From Rachycentron canadum (Eukaryota > Chordata > Actinopteri > Carangiformes > Rachycentridae): a stretch of DNA of 64,000 nucleotides. The notes under the pieces were generated by a model, which did no database searches, was not told the origin of the DNA, and saw only the letters and a program-made list of their open reading frames with translations. The stretch is taken from positions 22,663,317-22,727,316 of the forward strand of contig CM076655.1 in assembly GCA_038496675.1 (NCBI GenBank), in the 5' to 3' direction. Of this stretch, positions 11,692 to 23,349 are shown in pieces. Numbering within the stretch: the first letter of the stretch is position 1; each line of letters begins with the position of its first letter. A program made the translations under genes and the position numbers.

Positions 11692-14600
11692 ATGAATTTC
11701 CCGTCTCTCTGCACTTTCCCTAAATAATTACTTAAAGACGAGCATCATGATATTTGACACTTGACATTATATGCATCTTTCTTTCCCGCTTTACACATTG
11801 AACTTGCATCATTTTTGTTTTTGTGTGTTGTAGTTGGTATTATCGCAGAGTTGAAATGATTTGTATTTTCTTTTCTCCATCAGTGAGGTTGTGTTTGAAA
11901 AGGCATACTGCGAGTACAGACTGAACAGAGTGGAAAGTTCCCTGAAGACCATCGAAGGTGCTCCTGAGCAGACAGACAAGCTGAAGGAGCTTTACGGCCA
12001 AGTGGTGAGGCTTCTCGTCCAAATTACAATATAACTGGATGGACCTCAGTGTTGGTTAGAAATATAGAAACGGCTAAATCTCTACACTCTCAATTAGAAC
12101 TTTTCCAATCACTGAAGCCTGTGGCGTTTAGTTCCCATTATTCTGGCAAAGCTGTGGCCTGTGCTGACTGGATTTGTCATTTTTTAGTTGTACAGACTGG
12201 AGCGCTATGATGAGTGCAAGTCCGTCTACACAGACCTAATCAGGAACTCTCAGGATGAGTACGAGGAGGAGAGGAAGACCAACCTGGCTGCTGTGGTGGC
12301 TGCAATGAGTCAGTGGGAGAAGGCCCCGTTGGTAAACACTCCTCTGTTAAATTCACATTTAGGCCTTGTTGCTGCCACTGTTCAGTATTTTTTTATATAC
12401 TTTAATGTATTGTTGATCACAAATGTCTTTAAACTGATACTCTTCCGGTGCGACTTAAGCAGATTGCAAAAGAATTATTAATCTATATGTAATGTTAACA
12501 TATATGTTATGTTTTTTCTGCCCTCTCTGCAGGAAGATCTTGGTCTTCCTGAGTCGACGTATGAGCTGTGTTACAACACTGCCTGCACTCTGATTGGCCA
12601 AGGACAGCTGACAGAGGCCTTTAATAAATTACAACAAGCAGAGGGTCAGTCCTGGTCCTTCCTTATTTCCTGTCAAGTCATTATTTTTATCCTTTCTTGA
12701 TTTGGTCTGAACTGGTTTGTTTACTTTTTCAGAGCTTTGCAGAGTCTCGCTGGCAGATGATTCTGTAAGTTTTAATTCGTGTTTTCTAAAACATTGAAAC
12801 GTCATTGATCAAGTCACATCTATTTGCAAGGAAATCAGCCAAAGCAATGGGTTTTATCAGGAATAGAGTTCATTTTCCACTGATTTTAAACGCTCCCTAA
12901 CATGCTTGACTTGATAAGTTTTGGAAGTCAGTAACATTTATGGAAGACTCTATTCCTGTTGTCACTTATGTGTTTTGTCTAGAGTGTGAAATCTGTGTTT
13001 ATTGGACTGAAACTGTGAGACTGTGAGAGAAACACAAATACTTCTTTATCATTTTATTTTATCATGTAGTGGCAAAGTGTTATTGGTAGTAGATATAGAA
13101 CGAGTTTACTTATCTGATGTGGCTCCTCATTTTCTCTGTGTAATCACTTGTTCCCCTGCAGGATGTAACTGAAGAGGACATCGAGTCGGAGTTGGCCGTC
13201 ATCCACTCTCAGATGGCGTACGTCATGCAGTTACAAGGTCGGACAGACGAGGCGCTGCAGCTCTATAACCAGGTCATCAAGCTCAAGTAAGTCCAGGGTC
13301 CACTTGGTCCCAAGCATAAACCTGCTTTCTATCTAATGACCATCAGGTACTGAATCCACTGGTTGTAAAAAGAAGCCAGATTGTATTGGAGTCTATAGGA
13401 AAATGGCCCTACTTCTCACTTGATTTATTACCTCAGTACCCATCCCCTCACTCCTCCTCAGCTCCACCCTATCTCACAAATATGGTTTCTTGTTGTTTCA
13501 CAAAGACAAGATCGTGAAGGCTAAATTACAAACTAATAGTTGGCAGTTTACAAACCAATAGGTGGCATCACCTATCATCAGTGGGTTGAAACTTGGTCCC
13601 GAAGCAGATGATGGGAATATAGATGAAGAGAAGATAACAGGAGTTGAAAGGATGTTGTCATATTACTGAATTGAATTTGTGTTGTGATAGTACTTAACTA
13701 CATTTCTGCAAGATGCAAAGGAAATGGTTTCAACAGGAAATCAAAAGTTCATATAGAAGGTTGTGTATTGTACAGTTTGTAAACAATTGATTTATTCACT
13801 TTCAGGCCTTCGGATGTTGGGCTGCTTGCTGTGACTGCCAACAATATCATCACAATAAACAAGGTGGGTGGGAGACAAGCTTGCCAGCTTTAATGTTTAC
13901 TTATTATCAGTGATGTGACTTAACAACAAATCACTTTATTCTTTGCCAAGAACCACAAAGCCCATGAAACTTGGTTCCAACTGGAGCCAATGATGATTTC
14001 ATTAACGCTCTGTCTCTTTCATCAGGACCAAAACGTGTTTGACTCCAAGAAAAAGGTGAAACTCACAAATGCTGAAGGCGTTGAATACAAGCTGGCGAAG
14101 AAACAGCTGCAGGCCATTGAATTCAACAAAGCTCTTCTGGCCATGTACACAAATCAGGTAAAAGCTGTAGCAAAAAAGCTGTTGTGTCTCAGAGGAAGAG
14201 GGCGCAGTAATGGCTGCATTTCCAGGATCTGCTGTTTTTAACATTGCTGTTTGTCATCAACAGGCTGACCAGTGCAGGAAGCTGTCATCCAGTCTTCAGT
14301 CTCAGAACCCGGGTCACCCACGACCGGTTCTCATCCAGGTTGCTCAGCTGTGCAGGGAGAAGCAACACAGCAGGGCCATCGAGCTGCTCCAGGTACCGAT
14401 GACTGACGCTGACTGATTTATGTCTTTATGTAAACAGACACTTTAAAACACTCATCAGATGCCTGCACAGTTAGTGGTTCACTCTTACCAAGAATTTAAG
14501 GTCATTTTACTGATGTGCCTGAGGCGGCCCAATAGCCAGGTGACTCTTCCCTTCATGTCATTCTTCCTCTCTCTGTCCCTTCATTTCCTGTCTCTACTCA

Positions 14601-17600
14601 GTCCTGTCAAAATAAAGGTGTAAAAAATCTACTGTTGTACCTGCTGTCTATCTGCAGCTCTAAAAATAATGTGAAAATTGGTGTAGGTGTGACCATGGAT
14701 ATTTTAGGGTCCCATTCCTCCATAGCTGCAATATCAAGTATGTTTGGCCTTTTAAGCAGGAGACAAGAGTCGATACAATGATTAACCTAATTATTTCTCG
14801 GTGGAAAGTGATTTTTATTTTATCTTTATTTAATCAGGCTGTCTCATTAAGATTAAAATCTTTTTCATGAGAGACCTGAGAGCAAGAAGCAATGGTGCAA
14901 ACAATGGTGACACTGTTGTGTGCATTCAGTGATTTATACTTTCAAAGACTTTAACTGTGTGTTTCTGTGTTTTCCAGCAATTCTCAGATCAACATCCAGA
15001 GAGTGCCTCTGGCATCAAACTGACAATGGCACAACTCTATTTAGTACAAGGTACTGTCGAGTTTTTACATGGATTATAGATTGATGCATTCAGACAGACC
15101 CCTATTCTCGTTCCAGCTTCCTAAAAATAAACATTTGACTATTTCAGTCATCTGAAGGCACATTTTACTTTTTAACTGTGTAGTTTATTCAGCTTTTGTT
15201 AATTGTTTCTAAAGGAAGAATGTGACATTTTTAGTTGGTCTCTTTTTTGTGATTTGATAATCTAAGTTACTTTATGGGACTTAAATGATAAAGAGCTTCA
15301 TTGTCTTGTTTCTCAGGTCATGTAACAAAAGCCTGTGATGTCCTAAGGTCCATTGAAGAGTTCAAGCACAAATCAGGGATGGTAAGTCTGAAAAGAAAAC
15401 AATATAATACCTGAGTTTTCCACAACTGTTCCACGGAGGTTGGTTATTTCTAGCCTGAATTGTGTCGCCTGAACTTGTGGTCGTGTTAATACCCCCCCCC
15501 CCTTACTGTTTCTAATTCCATCCACCTGAACTGCACCTCTGACTCTGCAGGTCTCAGCTCTGGTAACAATGTACTCCCATGAAGAAGACATCGACAGCGC
15601 TATTGATGTTTTCAAACAAGCTATTGGCCACTACCAGTCTGAACAGGTTTGTGTTTTCAATTTATAGCAGATTGAACATGTACAGTTGGACATCATGGGG
15701 TGGTGATACATGTTGTGCGACGCATCCAAACATTTTCTGTCCTGCAGGCCTTGGTAGTTGTTTCCTAGGAAAAGTCAGTATATTCTCTCAGGGAACCTGC
15801 AGCTCTTGACAACTCTTAGAAAGCAGAGACCTTTAACTCTTTCCTCGGTTCTCACTATGGTCAGTGTCACTTAAATTAAACCTGAAAAAAGGAATGATTT
15901 TAATTTGGTTAATCCATCCTTTTCCTGATGGGTCACATTCATTGAAATAATTCTATCATAAGGAATTATTACTGAAAAATATTGTGCTTATAATGAGGAC
16001 CTCCAGGCCATACACTGGTTTTCCATTATATTTTCATGCTTCTACTGTGAAACCGATATTAAATTGCTGTGTATGTGATTTTGTGTGTATGTTCTTTAAA
16101 AGTCTGGCAGATGACCACGTTTAGTTGGGGGCTGTGGGTAACACTGGTTTGACAAAACAAAAGCCAGCAGAGACAGCCTCTAATAGCCTGAACATGTTTA
16201 CCCGTTCTCTCCTCCACAGCCCGGATCTGCTGCACACTTGGCTCTCGTACGAGAAGCTGCTAATTTCAAACTGAAGTACGGACGGAAAAAGGAAGCCATC
16301 AGTGATCTAGAGCAGCTGTGGAAGTGAGTTACAGCTCCCCTGTTCAAATGTGGTGGGAAAAAAACCACATAATGTTTATCTCAGAGCTGACGACGCTGCT
16401 TTTTGTCCAGTCATCTTGCCAGCATGACGTCAAGGAGCTCAAATATTTATCAACTTCTCAAACAGCTTGATGTTCGAACATGTGCTTATGCAGTTTCTTC
16501 ATTTACAACAACAAAGTTTCTTTATTTTTCTTGAAACAGGCAAAACACCAAGGACATTCACACACTGGCACAACTCATCTCTGCGTACTCTCTGGTGGAC
16601 ACAGATAAAGCCAAATCGTATCCTTTCACCAACTGAAAAGACTGAAATGAAAGACTGGAGTTGATCAATTGAGAAAATGATTTAACTATTTTTATTCTTA
16701 ATTGTGAGAATATATAACATATGAACATATGAACACCTCAAATTAGACACAGCTCAAAAAGAGGCAAACATCAGATTCTGCTGTTCCAGAATCTGATCTA
16801 TTGATGTTAGAGACCAGGCTGTTAGCATTGGAGCTAAATCTGGTGTCGTCCAAAAGCCTCATCCAGGCAGATAATGGCATAATTTTACTTCATATATGCT
16901 ACAAACTCATGTCGGAACAACACTGTAGTCCCAACAATATTATGTAGGAGGGCTGGGAAAGATGATCGTGGCTCTGACAGTTGGATAAGTGAGTGCATGC
17001 AAAATGCCAATCAAATAGTTCCTTAGCGTTTGCCCTCCAGCCTCAGCAAGCACCTACCATCTGCAGATACCATGTCTTTCAACGTGGACGTGGACGAGCT
17101 GGAAAACTCCCACGGAGCCACATATGTCAGGAAAAAGGCTGCTAAAGTCACAGGAGAAAATCCGCCTAAAGAACAAGGGTAAACATCTGTTACTCTCAGA
17201 CTAACACGTCGGCTTTATGGCTGTATGTCCTCTTCATATTAGCTCACGTCTCTGCATCTTTTTTATAGCCAAGGAGAGATCAAAAAGAAGAAGAAGAAAA
17301 AGAAAGGTATGTCACTATCTCACCGGTGACTGTAATGTAAACAGCGTGAGCAATGTCATTGCTGCACTTGCACAAGATCCCTTAGATTTGCGATGGTGAT
17401 TAAAGTCTTGTTTCCTTTTTAAGATTATTTTATTACGCCACTTGAGCTGCCTTTCAGAGATGTCTCTTGATCTTCATTTTAGGCAAATTACCCAAAAACT
17501 ACGACCCCAAAGCAACCCCTGACCCCGAGAGGTGGCTGCCCATGAGGGAGCGATCCTACTACAGAGGCAAGAAGAAGGGAAAGAAGAAGGAGCAGATAGG

Positions 17601-18908
17601 AAAAGGCACACAGGGAGCGGTGGCAGGAGCTTCAGCCGAGCTGTGAGTAAACTCCACAGTTGCATGCATATGCACATCACCTGCAAGCTGTCTGGGTGCA
17701 ATTTGCAGTAAGTGAAACCTGGTAATTAACTCCTCTAGTGGAGGAAAAGCACCTGAGTTTGTTCTTTGTTTCCCTGCCAATGAATCCTCTGGAGATGTCC
17801 AGCTGCTGCACAGAAGAAACAGTTCATGTGTTGTTTTATTCTCAGTCTCACTTGAAGGAGAAATCTGTCTGCAAGGACTTTCTGAATAACCTCAACTTCG
17901 CTGTTAAAATATCAAATATCAGCTTTTAAAATGTCTTATTACTCAGCCATAATAACATTTTAGAAATGTTAGATATTGAGGTTAATGAGTAAAATTTCCA
18001 TTACAATCTGAAATGAAACATTAAAAAGCTTCTTAAATGCAAGGATCATATTTTATATTGTTTTTAAATTTCATATCTTAATGTTTCAGCCCTAGTTAAT
18101 AGTTCGGTTTTTATAGGACACGTAGACAAATCCAAACGCTGTTACAGCACATTTCATCTTAAAGTTAGATTATTGAATTTGACCATATTAGTACCCAAAT
18201 AAAATGGCCCCCCTTATTTTCAGAAATATTTAATCAGGTTAGTCTTGATGTAAAAGTTTTCCAGTGTTGGACTACAAGTCTAAGGAGAATAAAGTCCTTG
18301 TGCTTGAAGCCTTTTCTCTTGTGAAAGTGAAACACAAGGTCTTTTACTTCAAAGGAAAATGTAAATCCCACATTTGTGTGGTCTGCTCAGATGTGTTTTC
18401 AGGTGCAGCTAAATTTCTGTCGTGTTTGTCAGAATAAGAACACGAACGCTGCTAATTCTTAGCTGCCTGACAAATGAGTCATTCTGGTTTATTTCTGCAG
18501 TAAAGATGTCAGAGACTCTGTCAACTCTGTTCCTCTGCAGCAGTAAAATGTGTAAATGAGCCATCGGAGACACCTGTAAATTAAACTGTGCTTCCTGGAG
18601 ACTTTTAATGCGACTATATCCAAAGGAAACACCACAAACGGACATATTTAAAACTTCTTCAGTCACAATGTTCAGAAAATATCTGTGAACAATCTCTGAC
18701 AGGATTTTGATTCTGCCTCTGTTCCAGGGATGCCAGTAAGACAGCCAGTAGTCCCCCTACCTCCCCCAGACCAGGGTCTGCGTCTGGCTCATCTGCAGCT
18801 GCCAGCAGCAACGTGGTCCCCCCACGGCAGCAGAAACCTGCAGCCTCGGGGGCCACTCGCAAGAAGGCACCACAGAAGAAGAAGAAGGGAGGGAAAGGGG
18901 GCTGGTAG
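9773..18908 (+). CDS. srp72: Signal recognition particle 72 kDa subunit (SRP72)
   Basis: SRP72 binds SRP68 and SRP RNA in the cytosolic particle that targets secretory proteins to the ER. Exons: 9,773-9,872; 11,274-11,394; 11,884-12,004; 12,188-12,331; 12,533-12,644; 12,733-12,764; 13,162-13,286; 13,806-13,863; 14,026-14,157; 14,264-14,392; 14,978-15,050; 15,317-15,381; 15,551-15,646; 16,220-16,323; 16,540-16,617; 17,041-17,178; 17,269-17,306; 17,483-17,642; 18,728-18,908. All 18 junctions are in phase, giving 668 aa (human about 671). Residues 1 to about 500 are TPR-like helical repeats. A lysine run precedes the RNA-binding signature PDPERWLPMRERSYYR (568-583). The tail is Lys/Ser/Ala-rich and ends GGKGGW. 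The start is fixed by the conserved MASGG N-terminus in a strong Kozak context. The 3' UTR runs to an AATAAA at 20,251-20,256. Confidence 0.97.
11565..11740 (+). repeat. tRNA-derived SINE in srp72 intron 2
   Basis: The head carries an RNA polymerase III A box (TGGCTGAATGG, 11,575-11,585) and a B box that fits the consensus exactly (GTTCAACGC, 11,603-11,611). A (TC)n tract at 11,646-11,690 and an AATGAATTTCCCGTCTCTC-type body follow. There is no tRNA cloverleaf, so this is a SINE and not a tRNA gene. Related pieces occur at 14,519-14,630, 20,343-20,400 and 34,577-34,722. Confidence 0.7.
11646..11690 (+). repeat. (TC)n microsatellite
   Basis: About 22 uninterrupted CT/TC dinucleotides inside the SINE in srp72 intron 2. 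Confidence 0.95.
13320..13600 (-). repeat. Interspersed repeat family A, copy 1 (internally deleted)
   Basis: In srp72 intron 7. It contains the family blocks in reverse order: TAATGACCATCAGG, AAAAAGAAGCCAGATTGTAT, GGAAAATGGCCCTACTTCTC, TCACTCCTCCTCAGCTCC, and a terminal GTGGGTTGAAACTTGG. The central block (TTGAAGACTTGAAACTAGAG in other copies) is missing. Confidence 0.75.
14519..14630 (+). repeat. Truncated SINE tail in srp72 intron 10
   Basis: It has the 3' body of the tRNA-SINE group: a CTTCATGTCATTCTTCCTCT-like stretch, then TTTCCTGTCTCTACTCAGTC and the terminal AATAAAGGTGTAAAAAA. The pol III head is degraded. Confidence 0.55.
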
Positions 18909-20275
18909 TCAAGGAGAGGAGGAGGAGGAGGAGGAGGAAGCAACACATGAGGCAGATGAGCCACAGGATCATCAGACATCTGTGGCAGAGAAATCACTAA
19001 GAAATCATAAACGCTCTCTCTTTTTTTTTCTTTTTTTTTTTTTTTTATGTTACAAGTTTAATTTTAGTTATGTTGTGGCCACTCATTTAAATATGTGAAA
19101 CCAAATCTTCCCCTTTGTGCTAAAATTTTTAAAGGGCAGTTCCACTAAAATTAACCTTTAGTTGCTCTTCAAAAGCAGATGTTTCCTTAAGTGGTAACAC
19201 CCTTTGTGTTTCGACCCTCAAATGAGATGAGGAAAACCTCCTTTGTTGCTTTTCTTTGACAAACCCAGTTCTCCTGATTCAACAAGAAACTCTGACACGT
19301 CTGTTGCACTTCCAGCTGTGATGATGATGAGAGCACCATCCTGTTTGGATGTGTGTGCAGCTTCCAACAGTCAGTTCCCTGTTGTTCTTGAAGTCCTTTG
19401 CTGATCTTCTCCTTTGTGAGATCTGGAAACTTTACCGTCAGCAAACTTCTCCCAAACCTTCAGTTTTCTTCTTCTGCTCTGTGGTGGTCGCTCCATCCTC
19501 AGGCAGCGTCATCACTTCATCAGGAAGAGTCTGACACAAAGTCAGCTCCTTTAGCCCCTCTGTTCTCTCAACTTCCATACTGTCTATCAGATTTGTTTGG
19601 CCTTTGCCGTCTTGCCGAGCAGTGAACTTGATGTTCTCATCAAACGCACCATTCGGCTATTTTTGGAGATCGCACAGAATGTGTTCTTTCATCGTTAAAT
19701 AATGCATTTTTGCATATATGGATATCAGAATCACACTCCGCTCTCCCCTTTAAAGTGTACGTGTGAGTGTAGTTTATGCCACAGGCCACTTTGTTGATCC
19801 TTATACATTTCTATTGAATAATGAATGCAGTCAATTTATTGGCCTTTTTCGACTGAACTCATCTTGATACTTTTAAGTCGGGGCTGTAAAAACCACACAT
19901 CAGTTTAAAGAACTCTAAGACATTTTGGCCAAACAACTGCTTTTGTGAAGTGACTTAAAGTTTGATTTTTGGAGAGTTGTATTTGATATTTCCCAGGTCT
20001 GAGTATTTGGTCTGACTGTCTGCATCATGTCTTTTTAAATTGTCCCTTTACTGTCAGTTAGCTGACCGTCATCATCCACTGGGCATTGGATGCAATGTTA
20101 AAGAATATTTATTTTTGAATCCCTGTGTTGGTCTAAATTTAAGAAAAAGAATTTTAATTCTTCAGTTTCATTCTGTCAGATGCATGTTTTAGGAAACGAG
20201 AAAGAAAGAGACTATTTTGGCCAAACAGGTGTCCCATTTTGTTAAGTCTTAATAAAACTCCTGTCAACAGCGACT
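18909..20275 (+). other. srp72: srp72 3' UTR
   Basis: It follows the srp72 TAG and starts with a GGA-rich run (18,916-18,940) and a T-rich run (19,020-19,047). The best poly(A) signal is AATAAA at 20,251-20,256. No other gene is supported here. The extent is inferred from that signal. Confidence 0.55.
20251..20256 (+). terminator. srp72: Poly(A) signal of srp72
   Basis: AATAAA on the plus strand, followed by a TGTTGCTAATGTTGATGTTG downstream element of the GU-rich type. It is the strongest signal between srp72 and the SNAPC1 gene. Confidence 0.6.
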
Positions 20276-20342
20276 CGAGGCTCCTGTGTTGCTAATGTTG
20301 ATGTTGCACAGGTATGATTTATGTATGATTTGTTTCCTCGTA

Positions 20343-20400
20343 ATTTTTGTGCCTTTATCAGACAGGAAATGGGGCAGAAGGGACACGATATGTTTTGGTT
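20343..20400 (-). repeat. SINE tail fragment, reverse orientation
   Basis: TTTTTGTGCCTTTATCAGAC followed by AGGAAATGGGGCAGAAGGGA is the reverse complement of the CTTTCATTTCCTGTC...AATAAAGG tail seen in the other SINE copies. Confidence 0.45.
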
Positions 20401-20525
20401 TGATGGAACCAAATGGAACCATGGAACAAGTGGGTGCTCCTTTACTCACGGTTTTTACATCGAAATCTTAATTAAAACAAAGCTCAATGGGGCAAAAAAA
20501 ACAAAAAAAAAAACCAATTTTAATT

Positions 20526-20660
20526 CATCACTCCTCCGCAGCTCCAATGTCTCCTCACAAAAAAAAAATCAAGATGGCAACAGTTAAATTACAAACTGTT
20601 TTCAAAACAGCAGCTCACAAACCAATGGGTGACGTCCCAGTGGGTCGATACTTGAACCTG
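20526..20660 (-). repeat. Interspersed repeat family A, copy 2 (fragment)
   Basis: A reverse-strand fragment with TCACTCCTCCGCAGCTCC, AAGATGGC, GCTCACAAACCAATGGGTGACG and GTGGGTCGATACTTG. The CRE-like site has decayed to GACGTCCC. It sits 180 bp upstream of the SNAPC1 start codon. Confidence 0.7.
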
Positions 20661-20843
20661 TAGCGGTGGGGGGGGGGGTGAATCACTGACTGCTACAGCT
20701 GTTTTGATGAATTTGCAATTTCTATAATTGACCCCACCTGCTCCTGGACACAGCTGTCAGGTGATTGGCCAAAAGAAAGTCTCACCTGCCCCACCAAGCA
20801 GGTGAGTGGGCTTCGGTCTCAGAGGTAGTGTTTCGTGGACAGG

Positions 20844-21917
20844 ATGCCTCGTTTGCCGCCCATTTACTCGGATTTCTTCTACGGTCTTCTGACAGAGGAT
20901 GTGGAGGAGCTGCTGGCTCGTTTCCAACAGACCGACTCAGTGAGATATGAGGTGTTTTCATCCATTTGGCGGGAAATGTGTTTCTCGGATATCTTCACAG
21001 GAATCACAAATGTGAGTGAGATGAAGAGATTCTGCAGAGTAACTTTAGCCACAGCGGTGAAGTACTTCCTGCCCCCCTACAGCTACCAAATTAGAGTTGG
21101 AGGCTTGTATTTAATGTTTGGATTTTACAACACACAACTTGCCATACCGCCTGTGAAGATTAGACTGGCTCTGAAGGACTGGGCTCAAGTTCAGAAGTTT
21201 GTAAAAGATTCAGTGGACGCTTTGCATCAAGATGTGGTTTATATCTATCGGAGGCTTGTTGCAATCAAAGCCATACACTACACCGCCATGCCACATTTCC
21301 TCACCTTCCAGAAGCAGAGGAAACCGAAGATGCAGCCGGTGTGTACTGAGTTTTTGGGGAGGACCACAGCTGTGCAGGACCTCCTCTCTTCAGACATCCT
21401 GGCAGAGGTGACCAATATCCAGAGCCAGTACGAGAAGCTGAAGGAGGGGACACAGGAGGTGACCTGCAAGGTTACCATGACCCATCAAGACTTCGCCTCC
21501 CACCTGAAAGACTGCATGTCAGAATTCATCACATGGCAGCAGAAGACTTTCTCACAAGACAAGGACAAGAACACTGGCGCAGATGAGATGCCGGCTAAAG
21601 ATCAGTCCAGCAGCAGCAGGGCCAGGCTCCTGTCCGCCATCAAGAACAAGAGCTACAACAATTTCCAAGAGGCATCCAAGTCCCGGAGGCACCGCCAGGC
21701 CGAGGTGGTGGACTCGTCCAGCTCGGGGGCCGAGCAGGCGCAGGAAACTTTGGCTGTTCGGAGGAATAGGGCTCCATCGCTGAGGGCCCGGACCTGGAAG
21801 AACCTCGGGATGCCGCAGGAAGAGAACAGGCACCAGGCCTGGCTCCTGAGTGCTCTAGAGAAGCAGGACAGTGTCCCGGTGAAGAAGCCCAACCCTGCAG
21901 CACCGCTCCAACCGTGA
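20844..21917 (+). CDS. snapc1: snRNA-activating protein complex subunit 1 (SNAPC1), intronless copy
   Basis: SNAPC1 (SNAP43) is a subunit of the nuclear complex that binds the proximal sequence element of snRNA promoters used by RNA polymerases II and III. The 357-aa frame is a single uninterrupted exon. The SNAPC1 core is clear: LLARFQQTDSVRYEVF (about residues 24-38), YFLPPYSYQIRVGGLYLMF (74-92), YNTQLA (95-100), IRLALKDW (106-113) and HYTAMPHFLTF (145-155). The C-terminal third is charged and Ser-rich, of low complexity. The start is the ATG in ACAGGATGC; an in-frame GTG three codons upstream is not needed. A reversed CCAAT box (GATTGGCC) lies at 20,763-20,770 and an AATAAA at 22,062-22,067. 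The human gene has several introns, so this looks like a retrocopy kept open over its full length (see findings). The family assignment is firm; the a/b paralogue is undecided. Confidence 0.9.
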   Translation: MPRLPPIYSDFFYGLLTEDVEELLARFQQTDSVRYEVFSSIWREMCFSDIFTGITNVSEMKRFCRVTLATAVKYFLPPYSYQIRVGGLYLMFGFYNTQLAIPPVKIRLALKDWAQVQKFVKDSVDALHQDVVYIYRRLVAIKAIHYTAMPHFLTFQKQRKPKMQPVCTEFLGRTTAVQDLLSSDILAEVTNIQSQYEKLKEGTQEVTCKVTMTHQDFASHLKDCMSEFITWQQKTFSQDKDKNTGADEMPAKDQSSSSRARLLSAIKNKSYNNFQEASKSRRHRQAEVVDSSSSGAEQAQETLAVRRNRAPSLRARTWKNLGMPQEENRHQAWLLSALEKQDSVPVKKPNPAAPLQP

Positions 21918-23349
21918 TGGAAGGTGGACTTTCAGATTCTGTCCCCCCAGGTTCAACATAGTACACTTCATTTCAAGACATTTTAATTTAATTTGATTTG
22001 AGCTTATTGTATCTCAAGTTACTTCGTTAATACAACTTAACCGTAAAACCTTTCATTTGTAAATAAACTGAAAATGTCAGCATCACACAGGTAAAGCAGC
22101 AAAATTAATTTTATTGATAATTGTGTCTATAAAATGTCAAACTCTTCAAATTATTCTGTCTGACAGGCCACAGACCCACTAACATCCCATTACCAGAGAT
22201 ACAAAACAAACAAAAGCAGTAAGTCCTTAAATTTCAGAAGCTGGAGCTGGTGAGGTTTCAGCAGTTTGGCTTGATACATGGATCACTGGTGCTTTAACTT
22301 TCTGTTGATGAGGGGGATTAAAAAAGCAGCTTCCATAGGCTAAAGTGGGAAGTATTTAGTGTGACCTCCCCTTGCACTCGAGCAATAGCGGCGACCTGGC
22401 TCTTAAACCTAAATGCACTGGAGCCATAATTAATGTCACTGCCAACGCCTGGATTTGTCGACTATTTCATGTCAATGTGATGCTGTGAAAAAGGTCCGTT
22501 ACGCCAGGTTTGAGTAGGACGTGCTTGAGCATCACATACACATGACTTAGACATACACATGACCAAGGTTAACTCACTGGAAGCTGCTAATATGTATAAG
22601 ACCAACTTTCAATCACATCTTTCCATTCAAAATGCCAAAGATCACAGAATTAGAGACATGAAATCATAATTTTGCTTCAGCAAGGCCACTGTGAAAGGGA
22701 AATCAGCAAGCAGTCTGTATGTAAACTATATATATATATATATATATATNNNNNNNNNNNNNNNNNNNNNNNNNNNNNNNNNNNNNNNNNNNNNNNNNNN
22801 NNNNNNNNNNNNNNNNNNNNNNNNNNNNNNNNNNNNNNNNNNNNNATATATATATATATATATAAAATCCTGTGCTGTTGCAACATTGCATTTTCTTCAC
22901 ATGGGACAAATAAAAGAATTTGAGTTAAACGTCTTTAGCCGACGTTACCACCTTTCAAAGTTGTTTCTCAACTGCCGTTAAGATAAAAACCTGAAGTAAC
23001 CGTGAATTTCATGAAGCACCACTTCAACTAACTTCATATAAAACAACAAAAGGTTATTGTGGTGATAGAAAACAGCCAGAAGACGAGACCTGAGCTAATA
23101 TAGTTAGTGCGGGATAATGGCGCCTCCTGGCGGCCAGACTCTGACACTGCATCAACAAAGAGCAACACACTTCAGCCCGGAAATATCGTTTGAAGAAGTT
23201 CCTCCTGAGCTTCCTGTATGTTAATCCACTTGTTGCGGAGAAGAAGAGGAGGTGAAGACAAAGTTAAAGCTTGACCAAAAAAATAAATATATATATATAT
23301 AATATAATGCCCGTCTGACCGGAGCAGGGAGCCCGGCACTTTGAGCACC
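21918..23349. other. snapc1-arl9 intergenic region with assembly gap
   Basis: It contains the probable snapc1 3' UTR (AATAAA at 22,062-22,067), a 96-N assembly gap inside an (AT)n tract, and the arl9 upstream region. The arl9 upstream region includes another short (AT)n run at about 23,287-23,305. No coding sequence is seen. Confidence 0.6.
22728..22863. repeat. (AT)n microsatellite interrupted by a 96-N assembly gap
   Basis: TA dinucleotides flank unknown bases at 22,750-22,845 on both sides. The true length of the repeat is not known. Confidence 0.95.

Noticed and set aside
18659..19098. Pro-rich minus and Glu-rich plus frames of 112-122 codons
   Set aside because: They overlap srp72 exon 19 and its GGA-rich 3' UTR in other phases.
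21552..21966. Overlapping minus-strand frames of 79-108 codons
   Set aside because: Shadows of the GC-rich 3' part of the SNAPC1 gene.
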